From NCBI GenBank assembly GCA_050176585.1, contig JBFXHX010000002.1:1-64000 (forward strand): a stretch of 64,000 bases of DNA. Direction: 5' to 3'. This DNA is from CAYYWP01 sp050176585. GTDB taxonomy: Bacteria; Desulfobacterota; Binatia; HRBIN30; CADEER01. A program made the translations under genes and the position numbers. Every line of letters starts with the position of its first letter. Within the stretch, counting starts at the first letter, position 1. The notes beneath the pieces were generated by a model that worked only from the letters and a program-made list of their open reading frames with translations, was not told the origin of the DNA and did no database searches. Shown in pieces: positions 1-7,708 of the stretch.

Positions 1-1167
1 GCCGAGCTGCGGAAGCGGAACATGGTGCGGCCGGATGAATTCCCGTACCGCTCGCCCAGCGGCATGCTCTACGACAGCGGCAGCTCGACCGACGCGTTCG
101 CGCAGGCGCTGGAGATGATCGACTATGCGGGCTTCCGCCGCCGGCAGCAGGAGGCCCGCGCACAGGGCCGCTACCTGGGCATCGGTCTGTGTACGTACGT
201 GGAAGCGACGGGGTATGGCACCGCCTCGCTGAAAGCCGGCGGCGTCAACATCGCCGCCTACGACTCTGCGAACGTGAAGATGGACCCGAACGGCGGCGTG
301 GTGGTCAGCGTCGGCACGTTCTCGCACGGACAGGGCCACGCGACCACGTATGCACAGATGGTCGGCGACTATCTCGGCGTGGCGGTCGACGACGTGCGGC
401 TCGTCCAGGGCGACACCCAGTCGACGCCTTACGGCTGGGGCACGTGGGGCAGCCGCAGCACGGTCGCGGGCGGCGGCGCGGTCATGACCGCGGCGCGCAA
501 GGTTCAGGAGAAGATGCTGCGCATCGCGGCGCACTTGCTGGAGGCGAGCGCGAACGATCTCGAGCTGGTGCCGGGTAAAATCCAGGTGAAAGGCGTGCCC
601 TCGAAGTTCGTCAGCGTGCGCGACATCGCGCGCACGGCGATCTTCTCGCCCTGGGATCTGCCGCCGGAGGAATCCTTCGGACTTGAGGCAACGGAATATT
701 ATGATCCGCCCCCGCACACCGTGAACAACGCCACGCACGTCGCCGAGGTGGAGGTCGACATCGACACCGGCTTGGTGAAGCTCGGCCGCTATATCGTGGT
801 CGAGGACTGCGGGACCATGATCAATCCCATGATCATCGACGGCCAGGTGGTGGGCGGCATCGCCCAAGGCATCGGCATGGCCCTCTACGAACAGATCCTC
901 TACGACGACGCCGGTCAGATCCTGACCGCCTCCCTGATGGACTACCTCGTACCCACGGCCAGCGACGTGCCGCACGTCGACATCCAGCACCGCGAGACTC
1001 CGAGCCCGCTCACGGTGAACGGGGTGAAGGGCATGGGTGAAGGAGGCACGATCGGCGCTCCGGCGACGATCGCCAATGCCGTCGCGGACGCGCTCGCGCC
1101 GTTCGGCGCGAAGGTGATCAACCTCCCGCTCACCCCCGAGCGCGTGGTGCAGCTCGCGCGCAGCTGA
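1..1167 (+). CDS. Molybdenum hydroxylase large subunit (xanthine dehydrogenase/CoxL family), 3' part only
   Basis: The frame is open from the first base, so the gene begins upstream of the window and only about 388 C-terminal residues are seen. They match the molybdopterin-binding half of xanthine dehydrogenase-family large subunits: a GQGH motif near 325-340, a GWGTWGSRST stretch near 430-460, and the GVKGMGEGG loop whose glutamate codon (1039-1041) is the family's catalytic base. The family hydroxylates heterocycles or aldehydes with water at a Mo-pterin centre, using FAD and 2Fe-2S partners. The protein is clearly paralogous to the large subunit at 24947-27310, sharing long near-identical blocks. 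The next gene, an amidohydrolase, follows about 100 bases later on the same strand. The substrate cannot be told. Family assignment is secure. Confidence 0.93.
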   Translation, partial: AELRKRNMVRPDEFPYRSPSGMLYDSGSSTDAFAQALEMIDYAGFRRRQQEARAQGRYLGIGLCTYVEATGYGTASLKAGGVNIAAYDSANVKMDPNGGVVVSVGTFSHGQGHATTYAQMVGDYLGVAVDDVRLVQGDTQSTPYGWGTWGSRSTVAGGGAVMTAARKVQEKMLRIAAHLLEASANDLELVPGKIQVKGVPSKFVSVRDIARTAIFSPWDLPPEESFGLEATEYYDPPPHTVNNATHVAEVEVDIDTGLVKLGRYIVVEDCGTMINPMIIDGQVVGGIAQGIGMALYEQILYDDAGQILTASLMDYLVPTASDVPHVDIQHRETPSPLTVNGVKGMGEGGTIGAPATIANAVADALAPFGAKVINLPLTPERVVQLARS

Positions 1168-1269
1168 GTATCGAGCACGCTGCGCGCCTGCACCACAGGC
1201 GCGCGGCGTTCCGCGTTGACGGTTCGCACCCCCTTTGATAGCACCACGGCCTCGCCCCGAGGAACTCGC

Positions 1270-2721
1270 GTGTCCAGCATCTTGATTACCAACGGCACCG
1301 TCATCGACGGCGCCGGAAACCCTCCAGTCGCCGCGTCGGTGCTGATTCGCGGCAACCGCATCGCGGCGGTCGGCACCCAATTCAACGCCGAACGGCTCGA
1401 ACGGGAGGGTGCGCTGCGCGTGATCGACGCGGCCGGAAAGACGATCCTGCCCGGCTTCATCGACGCACACTGCCATCTCAGCTTCGGCCAGACGCGCACG
1501 CAGGAGGAACAGGACCTGTACACGAGCGTCGAGCTCCGCACGCTGCGCTGCGCCTGGAACGCAAAGCTGATGCTCCGCGCCGGTGTCACCGGTATTTCGC
1601 AGCCGGGCGGCAGCTTCTACATCGGCGTCGGCATCCGCGAGGGCATTCGCGAGGGGATCATCGACGGCCCGCGCATGACGACGGCGGGCCGCTTCATCAC
1701 CACCAGCAACGGCCTGAGCGACCATTATCCGGAGGCCGTCGGGGTTCCGGAGTCGAGCATCGCGACGCTGGCGAACACGAAAGACGAGATGCTGGCGGAG
1801 GTGCGCCGGCAGGTGAAGAACGGCGTCGACTACATCAAGCTGTCCGACAGCCCCTACGGGGATTACCAAGCGGTCACTGGTGACGAGATGAAGGCGATCG
1901 CCGATCTCGCGCATCAGCTGAAGAAGGGCGTCACGATCCACGCGCGCGGCCCCGGCGAAATGCTCGCCGCCGCCGAGGCCGGTTTCGATTGGATCATGCA
2001 CGGGAATGTGATGACGGACGAGGCGATCGAGCGCCTGGCGCAGTCCAATATCCCGCTCGTCCCCACGCTGCTGCTGCTCGCGAACCTGGCGGATTTCGGC
2101 CACCTGGTGGGCACGCCGGTGCCGGTGCGCGACGGCTGCCGCCGGATTCTCGACCGCACCGCGGATGCGCTGCACCGCGCGCACCGGGCGGGCGTGAAGT
2201 TCATCGTCGGCACCGACAGCGGCTTCTCCGTCACGCCGTTCGGCGACTGGTATGCGCGCGAGCTCGAGCTGCTGATGCAGTACGCGGGCCTGTCGCCGCT
2301 CGAGGCGATCCAGGCCGGCACCAAAAACGCTGCGCTCGTGCTCGGACTCGCGGGTGAAGTCGGCGAGATCGCCCCCGGCAAGCTCGCCGACGTGATCGTG
2401 GTGGATGGCGACCCGCTCGCGGACATTCGCGTCCTCCTCGACAAGCGGCGCATCACCACCGTCATCAAGGATGGCCGGGTGGTCGAATTCGATGACGAGA
2501 AGTTGTTCGTGCGCCCGTACGACCGCGCCTCGGTCTTCTCGCTCACCGACCTCACCTACGACCTCGTCTACGGCGAACGCGCAGGGGCCACGGTCGGGGC
2601 GCCCGAGCGCCGCGAGGCCGCCTGGTTTCCCGAAGAGGGAAAGACCCTCGCCTCGGATCTGAAGGAGCGCGAGCGGGCTGCAGCCGCGGCCGCCGCGGAA
2701 CGGCACGACCTCCAAAGCTGA
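1270..2721 (+). CDS. Metal-dependent amidohydrolase (imidazolonepropionase/enamidase-like)
   Basis: The product is about 483 residues of the amidohydrolase (TIM-barrel) superfamily. All usual metal and catalytic positions are visible: the HxH pair in DAHCHLS (about residues 67-69), a lysine in YIKLSDS, histidines in TIHARG and IMHGN, and the aspartate in GTDSGF. A C-terminal PGKLADVIVVDGDPL block returns to the composite beta domain. I chose the GTG at 1270, preceded by GAGGA about seven bases away; an in-frame TTG at 1216 would add 18 unconserved residues. These enzymes hydrolyse cyclic amides, dipeptides or related C-N bonds. Lying between two molybdenum hydroxylase large subunits, it may open a lactam or enamide ring after hydroxylation, as enamidase does in anaerobic nicotinate breakdown, but that is inference. 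Confidence 0.88.
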   Translation: MSSILITNGTVIDGAGNPPVAASVLIRGNRIAAVGTQFNAERLEREGALRVIDAAGKTILPGFIDAHCHLSFGQTRTQEEQDLYTSVELRTLRCAWNAKLMLRAGVTGISQPGGSFYIGVGIREGIREGIIDGPRMTTAGRFITTSNGLSDHYPEAVGVPESSIATLANTKDEMLAEVRRQVKNGVDYIKLSDSPYGDYQAVTGDEMKAIADLAHQLKKGVTIHARGPGEMLAAAEAGFDWIMHGNVMTDEAIERLAQSNIPLVPTLLLLANLADFGHLVGTPVPVRDGCRRILDRTADALHRAHRAGVKFIVGTDSGFSVTPFGDWYARELELLMQYAGLSPLEAIQAGTKNAALVLGLAGEVGEIAPGKLADVIVVDGDPLADIRVLLDKRRITTVIKDGRVVEFDDEKLFVRPYDRASVFSLTDLTYDLVYGERAGATVGAPERREAAWFPEEGKTLASDLKERERAAAAAAAERHDLQS

Positions 2722-2722
2722 A

Positions 2723-2839
2723 GAGACGCTCGGCGCCAGCCCCGAAGATCCCCTCATCGGCCGCCCGCTGCGCCGGAAGGAGGACGTCCGGCTGCTGACC
2801 GGGCGCGCGCGCTTCCTCGAGGACATCCGCCTGCCCGGG
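2723..2839 (+). other. N-terminal coding extension of the downstream large subunit, with no standard start codon
   Basis: In frame with the ATG at 2840, these bases encode a block ending PLIGRPLRRKEDVRLLTGRA and then a DIRLPG segment. This is the conserved N-terminus of CoxL/XdhA-type large subunits; the homologues at 12288 and 36102 begin with the equivalent block. The in-frame stop upstream is at 2660-2662, and between it and 2840 there is no ATG, GTG or TTG. The best placed alternative is a CTG at 2678 with AAGGA about eleven bases before it. Either a non-standard start is used, or an upstream frameshift or sequencing error hides the true one. Initiation at 2840 would remove about 33 conserved residues. 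Confidence 0.6.
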
Positions 2840-5161
2840 ATGCTCTACGCCCGCATCCTGCGGAGCCCGCTCGCCCACGCGCGCATTCGGCGCATCGACA
2901 CGGGGCGCGCGAAGGCGCTACTCGGCGTCCACGCCGTGATCAGCGGCCGCGACGTCGCGGACGCGATCGATCCGTGGGGGCATCGCATGCAGGGCTTGCC
3001 GGCGGGCGAGCGCTATCCCTTCGCGATCGACAAGGTCATCTACGAAGGCCAGGAGGTGGCCGCGGTCGCCGCGGATACCGACTACCAGGCGCGCGATGGC
3101 ATCGAGGCGATCGCCGTCGAGTACGAAGAGCTCCCGGTGGTCGTCGACCCCGAAGAGGCCATGCGCGATGACGCGCCGCTGATCCAGGAGACGATCCGCT
3201 ACGAGCGCGGGCGCGGCAACGCCTTCGACGTGTACACGGCGCGCATCGGGAACATCGACGAGGCCCGCGCCCAGGCCGATGTCGCCGTGCGCGGGGCATT
3301 CGTCACCAACCGCATCGTGGGCGCTGCGCTCGAGCACCACGGCTGCATCGCGGACTACGACGGCGCCACCGACAAGCTGACCATCTACACCTCCACGCAG
3401 TCGGTCTACCTGATCCGCGACCTGCTGGCCGAGACCATGCGCATGCCAGCGAACCGCGTGCGCGTGATCGCCGTCGACGTCGGCGCCGGCTTCGGCTCCA
3501 AGGCGGACCTGTTCCCGCACGAAGTGATCGCGACCATCCTCTCGCTGCAGCTCGCCCGTCCCGTGCGGCTCATGCTGTCGCGCGCCGACGTGTTCCGCGC
3601 CACCACCGCGCGCTGCAACCAGGTCCGGTACGCGCAGCTCTACGCGACGAAAGACGGTCGCATCATCGGGTACAAAGACCACGTCGTCCACAACGCCGGC
3701 GCGGCCTCCATGTGGGGGAACCAGGTGCTATCGCTCGGGACCCACATCGGCCTCACGTCGTACCCGTTCCCGAACGTGTACGTGGACGGCTATTCCGTGC
3801 ACACGAACACGATTCCCGGCGGTGCGCTGCGGGGCTTCGGCGTGCCCCAGACGGTGTTCGCGCTCGAGTCGCTCGTCGATATGGCCGCCGAGGCCGCCGG
3901 GATCGACCCGGTGGAATTCCGGCTGCGGAACGTGGTGCGCGCCGAGCAGTGCCCATTCACGAACCCGATGGGTCACGTCATCGACAGCACGAGCCTGGCC
4001 GAGTGCATCGCCAAGGCGGCGGAGGCGATCGAGTGGCAGCGGCACCGGCGCGAGAAGAAACCATATGAGGGTGTCGGCATCGCGATCGGGATGAAGCACA
4101 CGGCCGGCCGGCATCCGTGCGTGGACACCGACTTGTCTGCGGCGCGGCTGAAGCTCGAGACCGACGGGACGATCAGCGTCTACTCGGGCGACGTGCCGCA
4201 CGGCCAGGGCCATCAGACGATGCTATCGCAGATCGTCGGCGACGCCGTCGGGGTCAGCTACGACAGGATCGAGGTGATCAGCGCCGATACCGAGACCTCG
4301 CTCTTCAGCCTCGGCACGTACGGCAGCCGCGCGGCGGCCGTGCTCGGTGCGGCCGTGCAGCGCGCGGCGGAGATCCTGTGCGAAAGGATTCTCCGCTTGG
4401 CCGGGCACCTGCTCGAAGTGAGCCCGAGCGACCTCGAGATCCGCGACGACACGGTCTTCGTCCGCGGCGTCCCCGGGAAGTCGATCACGGTGGCCGAGGT
4501 GGCCGGCGTCCCCGCATTCGCCACCCACAAGCTGCCGCCCGACGTGCCGCCGGGCTCGATCGAAGCGGTCTACACGTACGACACGCCCACGCAGATCCTG
4601 ACGGCGAACAGCTTCGGCAACATCGCGCCGACCTATTCCGGCGCCGCGCACGCGGCACGCGTCCGCGTCGATCCGGGCACCGGGCGGTGGACGATCCTCG
4701 ACTACGCGATGGCGCACGACAGCGGCAGCGTGGTGAATCCGCTGATCGTGGGCGGCCAGCACCACGGTGCCTTCCTGCACGGGTTCGGCATGGCGTTCGG
4801 CGAAGGCGTCGTCTACGACCAGCAGGGCCATATGCTGAACGCGTCGTTCGCCTCGTATCTCGCACCCTACGCGCCCGATCTGCCGGACCTGTCGAAGGCC
4901 TACGAGGTACCGGCGCCGTCGACGGTGGTTCCGGGCGGGAGAAAAGGCGCCGGGGAATCCGGAACCGGCCCGGTCCCGCCGGCGATTGCGAATGCCCTCT
5001 ACCACGCCATCGGCGTGCGCTTCACGTCGCTGCCGATCACGCCGGACAAGGTGCTCGACGCCCTGCGCGAGAAAGAAGCGCGGGGCGTAGCCACGCTCAC
5101 GTACCCCTACGACGTGCCGTCCGCGCCCGGCCCGCACGCCTGGCCCGACGCCGCGCGATGA
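2840..5161 (+). CDS. Molybdenum hydroxylase large subunit (xanthine dehydrogenase/CoxL family)
   Basis: This is the Mo-pterin-binding catalytic subunit of a three-part hydroxylase; the FAD (5158) and 2Fe-2S (6032) subunits follow directly. The ATG at 2840 gives 773 residues, but homology runs upstream (see 2723-2839), so this start is probably too late. Visible family marks are DVGAGFGSKADL, the loop GGALRGFGVPQ, GQGHQT, and GAGESG near the C-terminus with the catalytic glutamate. The LRGFG loop replaces the AYRCSFR of true aerobic CO dehydrogenases, so this is not form I CO dehydrogenase. The stop overlaps the next start as ATGA (5158-5161), implying translational coupling. The sequence departs from the window's other large subunits, so a distinct substrate is likely. 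Confidence 0.92.
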   Translation: MLYARILRSPLAHARIRRIDTGRAKALLGVHAVISGRDVADAIDPWGHRMQGLPAGERYPFAIDKVIYEGQEVAAVAADTDYQARDGIEAIAVEYEELPVVVDPEEAMRDDAPLIQETIRYERGRGNAFDVYTARIGNIDEARAQADVAVRGAFVTNRIVGAALEHHGCIADYDGATDKLTIYTSTQSVYLIRDLLAETMRMPANRVRVIAVDVGAGFGSKADLFPHEVIATILSLQLARPVRLMLSRADVFRATTARCNQVRYAQLYATKDGRIIGYKDHVVHNAGAASMWGNQVLSLGTHIGLTSYPFPNVYVDGYSVHTNTIPGGALRGFGVPQTVFALESLVDMAAEAAGIDPVEFRLRNVVRAEQCPFTNPMGHVIDSTSLAECIAKAAEAIEWQRHRREKKPYEGVGIAIGMKHTAGRHPCVDTDLSAARLKLETDGTISVYSGDVPHGQGHQTMLSQIVGDAVGVSYDRIEVISADTETSLFSLGTYGSRAAAVLGAAVQRAAEILCERILRLAGHLLEVSPSDLEIRDDTVFVRGVPGKSITVAEVAGVPAFATHKLPPDVPPGSIEAVYTYDTPTQILTANSFGNIAPTYSGAAHAARVRVDPGTGRWTILDYAMAHDSGSVVNPLIVGGQHHGAFLHGFGMAFGEGVVYDQQGHMLNASFASYLAPYAPDLPDLSKAYEVPAPSTVVPGGRKGAGESGTGPVPPAIANALYHAIGVRFTSLPITPDKVLDALREKEARGVATLTYPYDVPSAPGPHAWPDAAR

Positions 5162-6027
5162 AGTCGTTCACCTTCCTGGCGGCCGGCTCCGTGGCGGAAG
5201 CCGTCGCGGCGCTGCGCGAGCACGGCGCCGGCGCCCGGGTATTGGCGGGAGGGCAGAGCCTGCTGCTCGCCATGAAGGATCGGCTCGCGACGCCAAGCGC
5301 AATCGTCTCGATTGGCCGCCTGCCGGAGCTGCGCGGGTGCAGCCGCGACAACGGCGTCGTTCAGATCGGCGCCGCCACAACGTACTTCGAGCTGGAGACG
5401 GCCGATCTCGGCACGGGCGCGAGCGAGCTGGTCGGGCGCGTGTGCGCGGAGGTCGCGGACATCCCGGTGCGCCGCATGGGGACCGCCGGCGGCGCGCTGT
5501 GCCAGGCCGACCCGCAATTCGATTTTCCGGTCGGCGCGGTCGCCCTCGGGGCCGAGCTCGAGCTCGCGTCGCCGCGCGGGCGCCGCGCCGTCGCCGCGGC
5601 GGAGTTCCTCAAGGGTCGCGGCAAGACCGCGTGCGCGCCGGACGAGATCCTGACCGCAATCCGCTTCCGCCCGGGTGACGGGCGCACCGGGGCGGCGTTC
5701 GAGAAGTTCGCCGTGCGGCGGTTCGACCCGGCGATTGCCTCGGTGGCATGTGTGCTCCGCGTCGCCGATGGCGGCGCCGTCGCCGAGGCGCGGATCGTCT
5801 GCGGTGGGGTGGCCGAGACGCCGCTGCGCCTGACCGGCGCGGAGGGCGTGATCACCGGCCAGGCGCTCACGGAGAAGCTGGCGGACGAGGCGGGTCGGCT
5901 CAGCTCGGCGGAGCTGCCCACGACCTCGCTCAACGCGCTGTATGCGCCCGGCTACCGGCGCCAGCTCGTGCCCGCGCTCGTCTCTCGCGCGCTACGGCGG
6001 GCGTATACCGCCGCCGCGGAACGGTGA
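5158..6027 (+). CDS. Molybdenum hydroxylase FAD-binding (medium) subunit, CoxM-like
   Basis: The product is 289 residues of the FAD-binding subunit family (CoxM/CutM/XdhB) that carries electrons from the iron-sulfur clusters to an acceptor. The N-terminal ARVLAGGQSLLLAMKDRLA segment is the first flavin-binding motif (family pattern AGGQSLxPxMxxR) and RRMGTAGGALCQADP corresponds to the second (TxGGxxxxADP). A CO-dehydrogenase flavoprotein C-terminal domain follows. The ATG at 5158 overlaps the upstream stop in an ATGA junction. The frame stays open upstream to 4117, but that stretch is antisense-like arginine-rich shadow over the large subunit. Gene order is large-medium-small, unlike the second set at 32891-36569. 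Confidence 0.92.
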   Translation: MKSFTFLAAGSVAEAVAALREHGAGARVLAGGQSLLLAMKDRLATPSAIVSIGRLPELRGCSRDNGVVQIGAATTYFELETADLGTGASELVGRVCAEVADIPVRRMGTAGGALCQADPQFDFPVGAVALGAELELASPRGRRAVAAAEFLKGRGKTACAPDEILTAIRFRPGDGRTGAAFEKFAVRRFDPAIASVACVLRVADGGAVAEARIVCGGVAETPLRLTGAEGVITGQALTEKLADEAGRLSSAELPTTSLNALYAPGYRRQLVPALVSRALRRAYTAAAER

Positions 6028-6031
6028 ACGC

Positions 6032-6580
6032 ATGGTCCGAGTATCACTCACGCTGAACGGGCGGCCGCTGACCGCGGACGTCGACGAGCGCACGCTGCTG
6101 GTCGAGCTGATCCGCGATGTCGCGGGACAGACCGGAACCCATGCGGGATGCTGGGAGGCGCGCTGCGGCTGTTGCGCCGTACTCCTCGACGGCGGCGCCG
6201 TGAAGTCGTGCAACGTCCTCGCCGCGCAGGCGGACGGTGCGTCGATCGTCACGATCGAAGGGCTGTCGCAACAAGCGCCGGCTGCGGCCGCGAGCACTGG
6301 CGGCGCGGTATACCGCCGGCGCATTGATGAGGCGGTGTTGCATCCGCTGCAGGCGGCGTTCCGCGATCACGGCGCCGTCCAGTGCGGGTTCTGCACCCCG
6401 GGCATGTTGATCGTGCTGCTCGACTTCTTGCAGCGCACCCCCGACCCCAGCGCGGACGAGATCCGCGAAGCGATTCGCGGCAACCTGTGCCGTTGCACCG
6501 GATACCAGCGGATCGTCGACGCGGCGCTCGATGGAGCCGCGCGTATGCGCGCGGCGCAGGGCGCGCCCGCCGGCCGCTAG
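6032..6580 (+). CDS. Molybdenum hydroxylase 2Fe-2S (small) subunit, CoxS-like
   Basis: The protein has about 182 residues and two 2Fe-2S domains. The N-terminal plant-type cluster is seen as CWEARCGCC followed by a fourth cysteine in VKSCNV; the C-terminal helical cluster as QCGFCTPGM and NLCRCTGYQ. It passes electrons from the Mo-pterin centre of the large subunit to the FAD subunit. The start is the ATG at 6032, four bases after the previous stop. One oddity: the linker between the domains, after VTIEGLS, holds roughly 18 extra residues rich in alanine and arginine before the usual LHPLQ, compared with the other small subunit here (36102-36569). A RidA-family gene follows 11 bases downstream. 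Confidence 0.93.
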   Translation: MVRVSLTLNGRPLTADVDERTLLVELIRDVAGQTGTHAGCWEARCGCCAVLLDGGAVKSCNVLAAQADGASIVTIEGLSQQAPAAAASTGGAVYRRRIDEAVLHPLQAAFRDHGAVQCGFCTPGMLIVLLDFLQRTPDPSADEIREAIRGNLCRCTGYQRIVDAALDGAARMRAAQGAPAGR

Positions 6581-6591
6581 GAGAACTCGCC

Positions 6592-6996
6592 ATGGCTACA
6601 CCCCGCACCCAGCCGACGAACCCGCCGGGCGTCGCGAAGCCGGTCAAGCCGTACTACTCCAACTGCGTCCAGGTCACGGCCGGCCCCCTGCTCTTCATCT
6701 CCGGACAGGTCGCCATCGACGCCGCCGGCAAGACGGTCGGCGGCAACGACATGGTCGCGCAGGGCCGGCAAGTGTTCGCGAACCTCCGCGCGATCCTGCA
6801 GGCCAACGGCGCCGACCTGGCCGACGTAATCAAGCTCACGGTGTTCGTCACCGACATGCGCGCCTTTGGGGAGCTGACCGCGCTGCGCAGCGAGCTCTGG
6901 CCATCGAGCGGCCCGGCGAGCACCCTGGTCGAGGTATCGAAGCTGGCCAACCCGGAGTGGCTGATCGAGGTCGAGGCCGTGGCTGCCGTACCCTGA
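6592..6996 (+). CDS. RidA/YjgF/UK114-family protein
   Basis: The product is 134 residues, normal for a single RidA domain: LLFISGQV near the N-terminus, DVIKLTVFVTDM in the middle and LIEVEAVA at the end. The ATG at 6592 has AGGAGA seven bases upstream. Classical RidA hydrolyses reactive enamine/imine intermediates and uses an arginine just before the last strand; here that region reads PASTLVEVSKL and lacks it, so deaminase activity of the classical kind is doubtful. Members of arginine-less subgroups commonly sit in catabolic operons. It closes the hydroxylase operon that begins around 2700 and its stop codon lies in a perfect 36-base palindrome. Confidence 0.9.
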   Translation: MATPRTQPTNPPGVAKPVKPYYSNCVQVTAGPLLFISGQVAIDAAGKTVGGNDMVAQGRQVFANLRAILQANGADLADVIKLTVFVTDMRAFGELTALRSELWPSSGPASTLVEVSKLANPEWLIEVEAVAAVP

Positions 6997-7030
6997 AGAG
7001 TTTTCACCGCCGCGGCGGTGAAAACTCTTC
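6995..7030. terminator. Perfect 36-bp palindrome between convergent genes; candidate bidirectional terminator
   Basis: The two 18-base halves, GAAGAGTTTTCACCGCCG and its exact reverse complement, are contiguous. The palindrome includes the last two bases of the RidA stop codon and the last nine codons of the lipoate-ligase gene on the other strand. RNA from either strand can fold into a long hairpin. There is no separate U-run after it, but the TTTT/AAAA tracts lie inside the arms. Termination is inferred from position. Confidence 0.55.
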
Positions 7031-7696
7031 GAGCTCCTGCGCGAGCGCGTCGGCGACATCGGTAATGGAGATGTCCTGAGCACAGGACGACGTGCGCTCG
7101 CGCAACACCTGCGCATCCTCGGAAGGTCGCCCGAGCGCGCGGCAGAGCGCGTCCCAGTCCGGCTGCACGACCAGCGCGCCACTGACGAGCAGCACTCCCG
7201 TCCGGGCGCGCCGCTGCGCGAGACCGACCAGCTTTCGCCGTTGGGGCAGCGTGACAACTTCCCACGGCGAGAGCGTCCCGAAACAAGCCCACGCAATGCT
7301 CGGTGAGCATGGTTCGGAGCGCACGCAATCCGGGCGCACGGCTTCGCAAGCCACGCCAAGCCGGCCGAGCGCGCGGACGTGCGCGCGCCCGAACCATTCG
7401 TACGACGAAACGATGCCCGGCAGCACCAATCGGTGATCCGGCGGCAGCGCGACCGACACCCCGAGCACGCCTGGCCCGACGAGCACCGCTCCGCCCCCCG
7501 TGCGACGCGCAACCACCGGCATTCCCGTTGCGTCCGGCTGCGCGCCGCGCGCCAGCTGCGCGCGCTGCGACGCGCCGAGCACCACGGCAGGCGCGCGATA
7601 CGCCCACAGGCCCAAATGCGGCGCGCGCACCGGCGCGGCCAGCTGGCGATCGTTCCACGCCTGTTCCTCGGCCGCAGTGACCAACCGAAGGCGCAT
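7004..7696 (-). CDS. Lipoate-protein ligase A family protein
   Basis: The product is 230 residues of the biotin/lipoate protein ligase fold (LplA/LipM/LipL family). Family marks are VVARRTGGGAVLVGPG (canonical RRxTGGGAVxxxxG), CFGTLSPWEVV, and RRKLVGLAQRR, whose lysine corresponds to the catalytic one. It would attach lipoate or octanoate to the E2 lipoyl domain encoded just upstream (7709-8719). The gap to the E2 gene is about a dozen bases, so it is the last gene of the E1 alpha-E1 beta-E2 operon. This context favours a dedicated lipoylation enzyme for that complex. Whether it is a ligase or an octanoyltransferase cannot be decided by eye. Confidence 0.85.
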   Translation of the reverse strand: MRLRLVTAAEEQAWNDRQLAAPVRAPHLGLWAYRAPAVVLGASQRAQLARGAQPDATGMPVVARRTGGGAVLVGPGVLGVSVALPPDHRLVLPGIVSSYEWFGRAHVRALGRLGVACEAVRPDCVRSEPCSPSIAWACFGTLSPWEVVTLPQRRKLVGLAQRRARTGVLLVSGALVVQPDWDALCRALGRPSEDAQVLRERTSSCAQDISITDVADALAQELEEFSPPRR

Positions 7697-7708
7697 CGGC
7701 GCGGAGCC

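Noticed and set aside
4117..5157. Long open frame continuing upstream of the FAD-subunit start
   Set aside because: It is arginine-rich, in another frame of the large-subunit gene, and has no conserved sequence before the CoxM motif that begins at 5158.
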